DNA of 64,000 nucleotides from contig NZ_CP150233.1 in NCBI RefSeq assembly GCF_037974265.1, positions 6,386,001 to 6,450,000 on the forward strand. The letters run 5' to 3'. The DNA is from Paenibacillus sp. FSL R5-0623. Lineage in GTDB: Bacteria; Bacillota; Bacilli; Paenibacillales; Paenibacillaceae. Under the pieces are notes generated by a model. That model was not told the DNA's origin and searched no databases. It was given only the letters and a program-made list of their open reading frames with translations. Below, piece after piece: positions 1 to 8,144 of the stretch (positions within the stretch are counted from its first letter, which is position 1; every line of letters starts with the position of its first letter). The position numbers were made by a program, and so were the translations under genes.

Positions 1-93
1 GCCTGCATCCTTCATCATCTGAATATCCTTGTCCAATCTTTCGTAAGGCATATATTCATCATAGTAGGCTACACCATATAATAATTTGTCCAT
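1..93 (-). CDS. Beta-galactosidase, GH42 family (N-terminus only)
   Basis: Only the first 31 codons are in the window; the gene runs off the left edge. The visible residues begin MDKLLYGVAYYDEYMPYERL and continue DKDIQMMKDAG, the typical opening of glycoside hydrolase family 42 beta-galactosidases, where this strand and helix start the TIM barrel. The start is fixed by an AAAAGGAG ribosome-binding site just upstream (101-110 on the complementary strand). It is transcribed away from the AraC-type regulator at 339, which probably controls it. The family call rests on a short stretch, so the exact substrate is unknown. Confidence 0.75.
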   Translation of the reverse strand, partial: MDKLLYGVAYYDEYMPYERLDKDIQMMKDAG

Positions 94-338
94 GACTTAA
101 TCTCCTTTTTAGGTGGAAAATATAATGTTCTTGACGTGTGCAAGAGTTGACATATTCCAATCCATAATGGTAGCGTTTACATTATTATGGGTCGAAGAAC
201 TTGGATTGTTCAGCAACCACTTCAAACGCTGATGCGTTCCATGGATCATCCATCCTTGCGTTAAACTGATTATAATGAAGTATACTACGGGTGCCGATTG
301 TATAAGGCAAGTTGTTTTTACCCTTTTCCGAGGTGAAT

Positions 339-1313
339 ATGATGGATATCCGATCACAGCTCCGAGAAATGCCTCACCATACGTTGGCCCACTGGCTGCC
401 TATTATCGACTGTAACATCAAATTTTATGGTGCGCACAGCCAACAAGTACCCTATGGATGGGCGATGCCGGAGGAATCACATCCGGGCTTTGAGATTATG
501 TTGATCCTCGAAGGTACGCAGGAGAGTGTGATTCATGGTTATACCTATACCGTGGAGGAAGGTTCCATTCTTCTCATTCCTCCCGGGTTCAAACATACGA
601 ATCAATGTGTATCCACAGAAGGCATGACTTATTTTAGCGCTCACTTTAATGTGGATGATCCGGTCTTCACCCTGAAGCTGATGTCACAGCACAGCCGAAT
701 CTACGCAGCAGGTACGGCAGATAATAGGAAGATGCGTGTAGTGCTGGAGAGCTGGATGGGCATGATTAACATATCTGAGGCCTACACGTCCACCGATAAA
801 ATGATCATGCAGGCCCGCATGTTTGAACTGTTCGCCCTGTTGTCCCAAGCCGCTGACAATGAACCGGAGGCCACCACTTCCGTTGCTGCTTCACATGCAC
901 CAGCTCCAACAGCCATGCATTATGCAGGAGCTATTGCGGAGGCGATCAAACAGGCATTCCATGCCCAGCTTCGAACCAAGGAAGGCAGTGTATCCACGGT
1001 CAAAGTAGAGCAGATTATATCCTCGTTTGGCATCAGTCCGGGATATGGTCTACAGGTCTTTCGCAAGGTGTACGGGCGATCGCCCAGGGCTTACCTGTCC
1101 AGCTTGAAGTTGCAGGAGGCCAAAGTACTGATCGAACAGCCAGAGCTGTCGCTCGGGGAAATTGCGTGGAAGCTCGGTTACACCCATCTGTCCCATTTCA
1201 GCAGACAATTCAAACGTTGGACAGGCCAGAGCCCGCTTCAATATCGCAATCATCATGCAGATTCATCAGGTGATCCTGTATCCTACAGATCGGAATCGAG
1301 TCCAGAATCTTGA
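339..1313 (+). CDS. AraC-family transcriptional regulator
   Basis: A 324-residue AraC/XylS-type regulator. Residues about 50-90 form a cupin-like sugar-sensing core (EIMLILEGTQE, then GSILLIPPGFKHT). The last ~85 residues carry the double helix-turn-helix with the familiar SLGEIAWKLGYTHLSHFSRQF pattern split over two helices. GAGGTG lies just before two adjacent ATG codons (339 and 342); either could start. A longer TTG start at 312 lacks its own Shine-Dalgarno. The gene is divergent from the GH42 gene, so control of galactoside use is inferred. Its 3' end overlaps the end of the convergent mobA gene by 31 bp. Confidence 0.85.
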   Translation: MMDIRSQLREMPHHTLAHWLPIIDCNIKFYGAHSQQVPYGWAMPEESHPGFEIMLILEGTQESVIHGYTYTVEEGSILLIPPGFKHTNQCVSTEGMTYFSAHFNVDDPVFTLKLMSQHSRIYAAGTADNRKMRVVLESWMGMINISEAYTSTDKMIMQARMFELFALLSQAADNEPEATTSVAASHAPAPTAMHYAGAIAEAIKQAFHAQLRTKEGSVSTVKVEQIISSFGISPGYGLQVFRKVYGRSPRAYLSSLKLQEAKVLIEQPELSLGEIAWKLGYTHLSHFSRQFKRWTGQSPLQYRNHHADSSGDPVSYRSESSPES

Positions 1314-1912
1314 TTACGGATACGCTCGTACTCTTCCGGCGTGTTCATATTACTCATTTGTATTGCTACTTGATGAACGCCCACTCTCTCAAGCTCTTCC
1401 GCTTCGACATAAAAGCAACCGATCTCTTCAAGCCATCGCATAACTCGAAGATGATCCTGGTTCAGACGCTGCTCCAGATCAGGGAGCACTCGTTTGTGGT
1501 AAGCCCCTGCAAGCGGGTGGATATGTCCATCTACGCGTGAAACGATAACAGCATAAGAGTTATGTGATTCGACCAGTTTTTTTATTCCATCAAAGAAAGA
1601 CGTTTGCAGGAGCGGCATATCGCAGGCACATACCAGATTCCAGTCTGTATCGGAAGCTTCCAGCGCCGCTTGAAGACCGGCGAGTGGCCCCTTCCCGGGA
1701 TAATGGTCCTGAACGCAGTCGTAGCCCATTGCACTATAGGTTGTCACATTGGGCCCGGCAGCCACGATGATACGGGATACGGCGGGTCTCATGGCCTTCG
1801 TGACATGTTGTAGTATAAGGGAACCATTCAGTTCCAGCATGGCTTTGTTGGTCCCCATGCGGCTGGATAGACCTCCTGCCAATATGATGCCTGTCCATTC
1901 CTTCGTGTTCAT
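1283..1912 (-). CDS. mobA: Molybdenum cofactor guanylyltransferase (MobA)
   Basis: A 209-residue protein that transfers GMP from GTP to molybdopterin to form the bis-MGD cofactor of DMSO-reductase-type enzymes. The N-terminus has the nucleotidyltransferase signature LAGGLSSRMGTNKAML (about residues 10-25), followed by the CDMPLL metal-binding segment near residue 100. The start at 1912 follows a GGAGGGAGG ribosome-binding site; a longer frame to 1963 has none. No other cofactor-synthesis gene is visible nearby, but a bis-MGD-type oxidoreductase lies at 31179-33242. It is convergent with, and overlaps, the AraC gene. Confidence 0.9.
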   Translation of the reverse strand: MNTKEWTGIILAGGLSSRMGTNKAMLELNGSLILQHVTKAMRPAVSRIIVAAGPNVTTYSAMGYDCVQDHYPGKGPLAGLQAALEASDTDWNLVCACDMPLLQTSFFDGIKKLVESHNSYAVIVSRVDGHIHPLAGAYHKRVLPDLEQRLNQDHLRVMRWLEEIGCFYVEAEELERVGVHQVAIQMSNMNTPEEYERIRNQDSGLDSDL

Positions 1913-2038
1913 GTTGTTATCCTCCCTCCGATCACGATATGTGTATGACTGCATCAATTTCAAAACGTTCGCTATGCATTGAATCCCCTTTCAACAAATG
2001 ATACATTGAACAATATGCATTTGAAAGGAATGGCTTAA

Positions 2039-3268
2039 TTGGACAGACCTGCACCTTCAAGAGGCAATCCCTCATTGGTTTCTCTGAAACTATATAACTT
2101 TTTCATATATGGAGCCATCTCGGTCTTCGCCGGATTCCTGCAGCTTTACCTGCAAGAGATTGGCATGACCAAACTGGAGATTGGCAGTCTCATGGCGATT
2201 GGACCCTTTGTATCCTTGTTTGCCAACCCGTTCTGGGGTTTCTGGAGCGATAAATCTCGCAACATTCGCATCATTCTGATGATTATGATGGGAGGCACAT
2301 TTGTGCTCGCCCAGGGTGTGTTCTATGCGCCCACTTATACATGGATCTATGTAGCCATGATTTTCTTTTATTTTTTTCAAAGTCCATTATTTGCTCAAAC
2401 CAATAGCCTGATTCTCGGATATATCGATGGTACAACCCAAAAGTTTGGGTCATTCCGGCTCTGGGGTTCACTCGGTTGGGCGCTGACTGCTGTCGCTGCC
2501 GGACCGCTCATTGACCGTTTTGGCATCGGCAGTGTATCCATTATATTTGCATGTATGATTGCCACCGCCTTTGTATTATCCGTATTTCTACCCAGACAAC
2601 CAATCGCTTCAGATACACCCGTGGTTACTTTTCGGCGGTTTGGCAAAGTCATGTTTAATCCGTATTTTATGGCATTTATCGGCCTGGGTGTACTCGTATC
2701 GGTGCCTAATGCCATGAACAGTACGTTTATGTCACTATATATTGTAGAAATGGGTGGTGACAAACAGATGGTCGGCTGGGCCATCTTCACCTCATCCATT
2801 CTCGAAGTCGGCGTATTCCTGCTGCTCGACCGCTTGCTCAAACGCAAAATGAGCATGCTCTTGGCATCTCTCATCCTGATCAGTGTGCTGTTTGCACTTC
2901 GCTGGCAGCTCATGGCACTGGCTAACAACCCGCTGGAGATTGTATTCATTCAGTTGATGCACTCCATTACGTTTGGTGGATACTTCTATGTGGGTACACA
3001 GCTGACCATGCTGTTCATTCCAAGACCTTACCGTTCCTCCGGTCAAGCGGTATATACAATGGCCTGGGGCGGTCTCTCCGGCGTCATTGCCGGTCTGTTC
3101 GGCGGCTGGTTGTTCCAGAGCTTCGGTGCGGAAATCATGTATAGCATTGGCGTATTCTTCTCGCTCATCGGCGCTGTCGGATTTAGCATCATGTGGTTAT
3201 CGAATCGACGTAACGGCTATCAGCCGGTTGTATTGACGGAGATGGGTAATATGGATGAGGACAGATAA
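2039..3268 (+). CDS. MFS transporter of the nucleoside/3-phenylpropionate-like group
   Basis: A 409-residue inner-membrane carrier with about 12 hydrophobic segments. The first half contains the MFS loop 2-3 motif as GFWSDKSRNIR. The overall layout (short N-terminus, LYNFFIYGAISVFAGF, and YFFQSPLFAQTNSLILGYI) resembles the LacY-like/phenylpropionic-acid transporter group. A TTG start is chosen because AAAGGA sits about 9 bases upstream and the only ATG there is followed at once by a stop. It is divergent from mobA. The substrate cannot be read from sequence. Hairpin-repeat copy A begins directly after its stop. Confidence 0.8.
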   Translation: MDRPAPSRGNPSLVSLKLYNFFIYGAISVFAGFLQLYLQEIGMTKLEIGSLMAIGPFVSLFANPFWGFWSDKSRNIRIILMIMMGGTFVLAQGVFYAPTYTWIYVAMIFFYFFQSPLFAQTNSLILGYIDGTTQKFGSFRLWGSLGWALTAVAAGPLIDRFGIGSVSIIFACMIATAFVLSVFLPRQPIASDTPVVTFRRFGKVMFNPYFMAFIGLGVLVSVPNAMNSTFMSLYIVEMGGDKQMVGWAIFTSSILEVGVFLLLDRLLKRKMSMLLASLILISVLFALRWQLMALANNPLEIVFIQLMHSITFGGYFYVGTQLTMLFIPRPYRSSGQAVYTMAWGGLSGVIAGLFGGWLFQSFGAEIMYSIGVFFSLIGAVGFSIMWLSNRRNGYQPVVLTEMGNMDEDR

Positions 3269-3271
3269 TCA

Positions 3272-3468
3272 TTTGTTTGAAAAAGTTGAAAGTTTCCACT
3301 GGAGCACTACGATGACAGAACAATCTTTCGATCGCTGTTATCACCAGATTTTTTTGATTCCCTTTCCCAAGGGTAAAATCCGGTGATAAAGGCGAACGCT
3401 CCGCTTCTCTAGCTTTGTTCTGTCCTCTCCGTTGGGTGTAAATAAAACGTTCAAACATTCAAACAAAA
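3272..3468 (+). repeat. Dispersed hairpin repeat, copy A
   Basis: Short-type copy of the dispersed element. Its outer ends are TTTGTTTGAA and TTCAAACAAA, a perfect inverted pair that differs from the ends of the other copies. Internal landmarks are GATGACAGAACAA, GATCGCTGTTATC, the inner stem ATCACC/GGTGAT, AAAGGCGAACGC and TTCTGTCCTCTCCG. It begins 4 bp after the MFS stop codon. Confidence 0.85.
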
Positions 3469-3493
3469 GATTAAGCATAGGTGGAGTAAAGAG

Positions 3494-3535
3494 AAAGGCG
3501 TCTCCAGGGGTTGTTGCCCTGGAGACGCCTTTTAC
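3494..3535. terminator. Strong bidirectional terminator between MFS gene and glnS
   Basis: AAAGGCGTCTCCAGGG and CCCTGGAGACGCCTTT pair almost perfectly around a short loop, with T-runs on both sides. The stem lies between convergent genes and can serve both. Confidence 0.9.
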
Positions 3536-3551
3536 ATTTATAAATTTAAGT

Positions 3552-3583
3552 CTACAAGTTAGGCTTATATCTCTAACTTGTAG
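3552..3583. repeat. 11-bp perfect inverted repeat
   Basis: CTACAAGTTAG and CTAACTTGTAG are separated by 10 bp, just downstream of glnS. It may be a second weak hairpin. The string CTAACTTGTAGCAT recurs near 58790, downstream of the helicase promoter region. Confidence 0.5.
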
Positions 3584-3609
3584 CATTGATCCTACGCCTT
3601 GACTTTACC

Positions 3610-5343
3610 TTACGCCTTCGGCAGTTGGAATGAGCTTTTCAGGGATACGACCCGGTTAAATACCGGACGTCCTGGCTCGGAATGTTTTGGATCTACACTG
3701 AAGTAACCGTGACGGAAGAATTGGAATTTATCCTGAGCATTCGCTTCCTTCATCTCTTGTTCCACATACCCATTAACAATCTCAAGGGAGTTCGGGTTCA
3801 ATTGATCCAGGAACGTTTTCTCCGGTTGCTCTTCCACAACCTCAGTTTCTGCCCCGGCTACTGCCACTTCCACCTCTGCTTCCGGTGCTTCATCCAGAAT
3901 CAATGGCTCGTACAGACGGAATTCGGCGGGTACCGCTTGAGTCGCTTCTACCCAGTGGATTGTTCCTTTGACTTTACGGCCAGTGAAGCCACTGCCGCTC
4001 TTTGTCTCCACATCATAGGTACAGTGAATCTCAGTTACATTGCCTTCTGCATCCTTGATCACATCATTACATTTGATGAAGTATGCATGTTTCAGACGAA
4101 CTTCGTTGCCAGGGAACAAACGGAAGTATTTGTTCGGCGGATTCTCCATGAAATCGTCTTGTTCAATATAAATCTCACGAGAGAACGGAATTTGGCGATT
4201 GCCCATCTCTGGGTTCTCCACATTGTTCTCTGCTTCGAGCCATTCCACTTGCCCTTCAGGGTAGTTGGTAATAACCACTTTGAGCGGGTGCAGGACAGCC
4301 ATCGTGCGCGGAGCTTTCAGTTTCAAGTCTTCACGTACAAAGTGCTCCAGCGTTTGCAGGTCGATAACCCCTTGACTCTTCGAAATGCCTGTCTCAAATA
4401 CAAAGTCACGAATGGCTTCCGGTGTATATCCCCGGCGGCGCAGACCCGAAATCGTTGGCATGCGTGGATCATCCCATCCATCCACATGACCTTCGTCCAC
4501 GAGCAGTTTCAGCTTCCGCTTGCTTGTCACCATCTGAGACAGGTTCAGGCGGCCAAATTCGTACTGACGTGGTTGGCTCTCCATCTCACATTCAGCGATA
4601 ACCCAATCATAGAACGGGCGTTGATCCTCGAACTCCAGAGAGCAGAGGGAATGCGTTACACCTTCAATTGCATCTTCGAGCGGGTGAGCAAAGGCGTACA
4701 TCGGATAGATACACCATTTGTCGCCCGTGTTATGATGGTGTGCATGTGAAATCCGGTAGATCACTGGATCGCGCAGGTTGATATTCGGTGCAGACATATC
4801 GATCTTGGCACGCAGCACTTTCTCTCCGTTCTTGAATTCGCCTGCACGCATACGTGTGAACAGGTCGAGATTCTCTTCAACCGAACGATCACGGTACGGG
4901 CTGTTCTTGCCCGGCTCCGTCAGCGTTCCGCGCATTGCACGGATTTCGTCGGCGCTTTGGTCGTCGATGTAGGCTTTTCCTTTTTTAATCAACAAGACAG
5001 CACGGTTGTACATCTCGTCAAAATAATCCGAGGCAAAACGTTTCTCGTTCCACTCGTATCCGAGCCATTTCACGTCTTCCTGAATCGATTGAACGTACTC
5101 GACATCTTCCTTGACCGGGTTCGTGTCATCAAAGCGCAGATTCGTTTTGCCGCCAAATTCGCCGCCCAGCGTAAAGTTAATCCAGATCGCCTTGGCATGG
5201 CCGATATGCAGATAACCGTTCGGTTCCGGAGGAAAACGGGTAATAACTTCCTGGACTTTCCCAGACCGGAGATCTTCGGTAATAATATTTTTGATAAAGT
5301 TAGGTGGGGTTGTACGATTGTCCACAGGTATCAAACCTTTCAT
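3610..5343 (-). CDS. glnS: Glutaminyl-tRNA synthetase
   Basis: A class I synthetase that charges tRNA-Gln. The HIGH box is PEPNGYLHIGHAKA (about residues 41-54) and the KMSKS-like loop is VTSKRKL (about residue 272), where most relatives have VMSKRK. The C-terminal half is the two-barrel anticodon-binding region and carries an acidic insert rich in Glu/Val/Ala. The length, 577 residues, compares with about 554 in E. coli. The ATG at 5343 is used here, but a GTG six codons in has a better spaced GAAAGG. Bacillus subtilis has no GlnRS and uses GatCAB; this gene is of the proteobacterial type, so ancient transfer is likely. A sigma-A promoter precedes it. Confidence 0.95.
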   Translation of the reverse strand: MKGLIPVDNRTTPPNFIKNIITEDLRSGKVQEVITRFPPEPNGYLHIGHAKAIWINFTLGGEFGGKTNLRFDDTNPVKEDVEYVQSIQEDVKWLGYEWNEKRFASDYFDEMYNRAVLLIKKGKAYIDDQSADEIRAMRGTLTEPGKNSPYRDRSVEENLDLFTRMRAGEFKNGEKVLRAKIDMSAPNINLRDPVIYRISHAHHHNTGDKWCIYPMYAFAHPLEDAIEGVTHSLCSLEFEDQRPFYDWVIAECEMESQPRQYEFGRLNLSQMVTSKRKLKLLVDEGHVDGWDDPRMPTISGLRRRGYTPEAIRDFVFETGISKSQGVIDLQTLEHFVREDLKLKAPRTMAVLHPLKVVITNYPEGQVEWLEAENNVENPEMGNRQIPFSREIYIEQDDFMENPPNKYFRLFPGNEVRLKHAYFIKCNDVIKDAEGNVTEIHCTYDVETKSGSGFTGRKVKGTIHWVEATQAVPAEFRLYEPLILDEAPEAEVEVAVAGAETEVVEEQPEKTFLDQLNPNSLEIVNGYVEQEMKEANAQDKFQFFRHGYFSVDPKHSEPGRPVFNRVVSLKSSFQLPKA

Positions 5344-5456
5344 GAATGGATTGGAGCCTTCGGGAATTGCAGCAATTCCGGCTATAATTCCTTAATAACG
5401 AAGTCATTTCCTGAAAAAAACTATTTTCTTGGAAAGTTTCGTACGCGTTTCATTTA

Positions 5457-5485
5457 AATATACCTTTAACGGGGGAGGAGTTCAA
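5457..5485 (-). promoter_or_regulatory. glnS promoter
   Basis: On the minus strand TTGAAC, a 17-bp spacer and TATATT make a good sigma-A promoter. The leader of about 110 nt shows no T-box signature. Confidence 0.65.
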
Positions 5486-5540
5486 TAAAGAACGGCACCA
5501 AAGTCAGGATCAGCCATGCATAAATAGGCCCAAAACCATT

Positions 5541-5569
5541 TTGACGGGTTCGCTCGAATCATGTAGCAT
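5541..5569 (+). promoter_or_regulatory. Promoter of the DUF2164-GNAT pair
   Basis: TTGACG, 17 bp, TAGCAT, ending about 34 bp before the DUF2164 start codon. Confidence 0.6.
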
Positions 5570-5602
5570 GATAGTAAAAACAAATTAAAGGGAGGGTTTC
5601 CC

Positions 5603-5866
5603 ATTCCATCGAACTCGCTTAAACTGACCAAAGAACAGCAGGATGAAGCCATTCGCACCATCCAGTCGTATTTCGAAGAGGAACGTGGCGAAGAACTGGG
5701 TGATCTGGCCGCTTGGGGTGTCCTCGACCTGTTCATGACACAGCTCGCTCCCTACATATATAATCAGGCACTCCGTGACGCACGCACAACAGTTAATCAA
5801 CGCATGGCCTCGATGGAAGAAGACCTGTTTGCATTGGAGCAAAAGTTACCCAAGACTACCCGCTAA
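5603..5866 (+). CDS. DUF2164 protein with an apparent ATT start
   Basis: An 87-residue acidic helical protein. LTKEQQDEAIRTIQSYFEEE followed by RGEELGDLAAWGVLDLF and LAPYIYNQALRDA matches the pattern I know for DUF2164, a family without assigned function. There is no in-frame ATG, GTG or TTG between the upstream stop at 5564 and the start of the domain. ATT at 5603 sits 6 bp after a strong AAAGGGAGGG, so I infer a rare ATT start (a CTG seven codons later is the alternative). The gene is 33 bp upstream of, and probably cotranscribed with, the acetyltransferase. Confidence 0.8.
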   Translation: MPSNSLKLTKEQQDEAIRTIQSYFEEERGEELGDLAAWGVLDLFMTQLAPYIYNQALRDARTTVNQRMASMEEDLFALEQKLPKTTR

Positions 5867-5899
5867 TCCACTAATTTATAAAGAAAGAAGGTTGCATTC

Positions 5900-6448
5900 A
5901 TGTTTACCTATTCATTGGATGAATATACCGAACTCCGGCCACTGGCCATGGAACATACCAAACCGCTGTTCGAACTGACAGATCGCTCGCGGGATCAACT
6001 GAGACATTGGTTGCCGTGGGTGGATCATGTGACAGAAGTAGAACACACCTCGCACTTTATTACCAACGCGTTAAAACAAGGTGCCGAGAATGGCGGATTC
6101 ACCGCCGGAGTATGGTCAAAAGGGGATCTAGCCGGCGTCATCGGATTTCACGAGATTAACTGGACCAACCGCTCGGTGAGCATCGGATACTGGCTTGGCA
6201 AAGGTTTTGAAGGTCAAGGCTTGATGACAAGCGCTTGTCGCGTTCTGGTTGATTATGCACTGGTTACCTTGGATCTGAATCGCGTCGAGATTCGCTCGGC
6301 AACCAACAACAAACGAAGTCGCGCTATCCCAGAAAGACTCGGATTTGTTCTCGAAGGTGTCATTCGTCAGGCAGAGAAGCTGCCTAAAGGTTACGTGAAC
6401 CATGCAGTATACGGCATGCTTCAGCATGAATGGGAACTTTTGCGCTAA
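5900..6448 (+). CDS. RimL-like GNAT acetyltransferase
   Basis: A 182-residue N-acetyltransferase using acetyl-CoA. The N-terminus (YTELRPLAMEHTKPLFELTD) and core (VIGFHEINWTNRSVSIGYWL, then GKGFEGQGLMTSACRVLVDYA) fit the RimJ/RimL ribosomal-protein acetyltransferase branch. The Q/RxxGxG-type acetyl-CoA loop is represented by GFEGQG. The C-terminus ends with LGFVLEGVIRQAE, typical of the family. A good AAGAAGG lies before the ATG. The physiological target may be a ribosomal protein, a small molecule or a toxin; this is not decidable here. Confidence 0.85.
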   Translation: MFTYSLDEYTELRPLAMEHTKPLFELTDRSRDQLRHWLPWVDHVTEVEHTSHFITNALKQGAENGGFTAGVWSKGDLAGVIGFHEINWTNRSVSIGYWLGKGFEGQGLMTSACRVLVDYALVTLDLNRVEIRSATNNKRSRAIPERLGFVLEGVIRQAEKLPKGYVNHAVYGMLQHEWELLR

Positions 6449-6502
6449 TTCGCCTACATAATAAATCAGGAGAGATCTCTCCCAACATACCGGCATAACA
6501 GG

Positions 6503-6545
6503 AATACCCTCTATCTCCACAGAATGTGGTGACAGAGGGTATTTT
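6503..6545. terminator. Bidirectional terminator
   Basis: AATACCCTCT pairs with AGAGGGTATT followed by TTATT, between the convergent GNAT and SDR genes. Confidence 0.8.
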
Positions 6546-6561
6546 ATTGTATCCATGACTT

Positions 6562-7350
6562 TTATAGTGCTCGGACCATGCCACCATCCACGATCAATGA
6601 GGTTCCGGTAATGTACGTATTGGCCCCGGATAACAGGAACACCACCGCTTTGGCAAACTCCTCTGGTTGACCATAACGTCCTAGTGGAATCTCTTTAAGG
6701 AATTGGTCAGATACCTCTTCCTCACTGATTCCGTTCTGCTCAGCCCGCGCTGCATCCAATTCACGAATACGATCTGTTGCAATACGTCCTGGTGCAACCG
6801 TGTTGATCAAAATTCCGTATGGAGCCAGCTCCTGGGATAACGTCTTCGCCAATCCAAACACGCCGGTACGGAACGTGTTGGACAGCACCAGACCCGGAAT
6901 GGGCTGCTTCACCGAAGTTGAAGCGATATTCACAATGTGGCCTCCGCTTTCTTTCATATAAGGAAGAGCACCGCGAATCAGCCTTACATAACTGAGTACA
7001 TTTAATTCAAATGCACGCTCCCAATCTTCATCCGTTAGTGACTCAAATGAACCCGATGGTGGGCCACCCGAATTGTTCACCAGAATATCAATCTGCCCAA
7101 ACAGCTCCGCTGTCTTGTGAATCAACGCCTCAATGTCTTCCTTACGTGTCACATCGGTTGCACAATATTCCACACGTCCGCCACCACCAAGCGCCAGAAG
7201 CTCCTGCTTCACGGCTGCGAGCTTTTCTTCGCTTCGGCTGGCAAGCATGACGTCAGCACCTTCTGCTGCCAATTGAGCGGCTACCGCTTTGCCCAGCCCT
7301 CGACTGGAAGCCAGCACCAATGCTTTTTTACCTTGAAGTCCCATGTCCAT
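6562..7350 (-). CDS. Short-chain dehydrogenase/reductase with altered catalytic motif
   Basis: A 262-residue Rossmann protein. The cofactor loop reads VLASSRGLGKAVA, with NNSGG at the usual NNAG position, and the C-terminal GTSLIVDGG is typical of FabG-like SDRs. Thirteen residues after the active-site Ser of VNIAS the expected Tyr is Ser, and the expected Lys four further on is Arg (PGLVLSNTFRTG). Catalysis therefore differs from classical YxxxK enzymes. The same change occurs in a recognisable SDR subgroup, so this is not a broken gene. AGAAGGAGG precedes the ATG. The gene lies 27 bp downstream of the GNAT gene at 7377 and may be cotranscribed with it. Confidence 0.85.
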   Translation of the reverse strand: MDMGLQGKKALVLASSRGLGKAVAAQLAAEGADVMLASRSEEKLAAVKQELLALGGGGRVEYCATDVTRKEDIEALIHKTAELFGQIDILVNNSGGPPSGSFESLTDEDWERAFELNVLSYVRLIRGALPYMKESGGHIVNIASTSVKQPIPGLVLSNTFRTGVFGLAKTLSQELAPYGILINTVAPGRIATDRIRELDAARAEQNGISEEEVSDQFLKEIPLGRYGQPEEFAKAVVFLLSGANTYITGTSLIVDGGMVRAL

Positions 7351-7376
7351 CGTTGTTCCTCCTTCTCAGCTAGTCT

Positions 7377-7877
7377 CTATTTGGTCTGGATAAAATAACC
7401 CATAAGAATATCGTCCACATACTTGCCTCCGATATAAAACTCGGACACCAGCCTGCCTTCCGTCACAAATCCACACTGTGTATAAAACGTGATGGCTCCC
7501 GGATTGCTGGATAGTACACGCAGCCTGAGCTTGCGAACGCCATGTTGGGCCGCATGCTGCTTAATGGCATCCATCAAAGCTGTAGCTATGCCACAACGCC
7601 GATCATGAGGATGAACTGCAATATGAATCTCGTAGACATGACGGTTGACGGGCATACCTGTGGCTGGCTGAAAGCCCACATAACCACATACCCGCTCTCC
7701 CTGCACCGCAATCAATTGACTGCCTGGCGGGCAATGCTGCAGATATTGTTGTCTGGAACGCCATTGCATCGGTGCAGGAGAGGTGTATTTGTCCCATACC
7801 AGGGCATCCAACTCCATTAGCTGGGCTGCATCTTTAATCTCGGATGGACGAATCGTAAATGTATGGCTGGTAAGCAT
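7377..7877 (-). CDS. GNAT-family N-acetyltransferase
   Basis: A 166-residue single-domain acetyltransferase. Beta-4 and the acetyl-CoA loop are seen in YEIHIAVHPHDRRCGIATAL (R-x-x-G-x-A type), followed by LRLRVLSSNPGAITFYTQCG, the standard helix and strand before the family's C-terminal GF-x-x-EG element. The protein ends DDILMGYFIQ. GAAAGG lies about 10 bp before the ATG. It lies directly upstream of the SDR gene on the same strand. The substrate is unknown. Confidence 0.85.
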   Translation of the reverse strand: MLTSHTFTIRPSEIKDAAQLMELDALVWDKYTSPAPMQWRSRQQYLQHCPPGSQLIAVQGERVCGYVGFQPATGMPVNRHVYEIHIAVHPHDRRCGIATALMDAIKQHAAQHGVRKLRLRVLSSNPGAITFYTQCGFVTEGRLVSEFYIGGKYVDDILMGYFIQTK

Positions 7878-8091
7878 AATGATTCAACCTTTCGTGCTAT
7901 AGTCGACAACGCTGTGCGTTACAACGTCGGGAAAGTTAAGAGAGTTAAGAACGTTGAGAAACTTAGGAATAGGAAGACATTGTTCGTTTACTTCACTATT
8001 TAAGTTTTTTGTTCTATATATTGTAGCATAGCCTCAGCTTTGACTAAAATTCCACTCGGTATTGAACCTTTTCGCAAAATGAAATAAACAC

Positions 8092-8122
8092 TTAACCTTG
8101 CCGTAACGTCATGGTTTATACT
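8092..8122 (+). promoter_or_regulatory. MerR-type promoter and operator of the fusion gene
   Basis: TTAACC and TATACT are separated by 19 bp, the lengthened spacer typical of MerR-controlled promoters. The spacer holds the near-palindrome CCTTGCCGTAACGTCATGG (8096-8114; 7 of 9 arm positions match). It lies 23 bp before the ATG of the MerR-methyltransferase gene, implying autoregulation by DNA untwisting. Confidence 0.75.
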
Positions 8123-8144
8123 GATTCGATAAGGAGGGGGATGC

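Noticed and set aside
3682..4749. 355-codon open frame antisense to glnS
   Set aside because: It lies fully inside the well-supported glnS gene; the product has no domain or ribosome-binding site and looks like a shadow frame.
5344..5456. T-box leader of glnS
   Set aside because: No AGGGTGGNACCGCG-type T-box sequence or specifier hairpin in the 110-nt leader.
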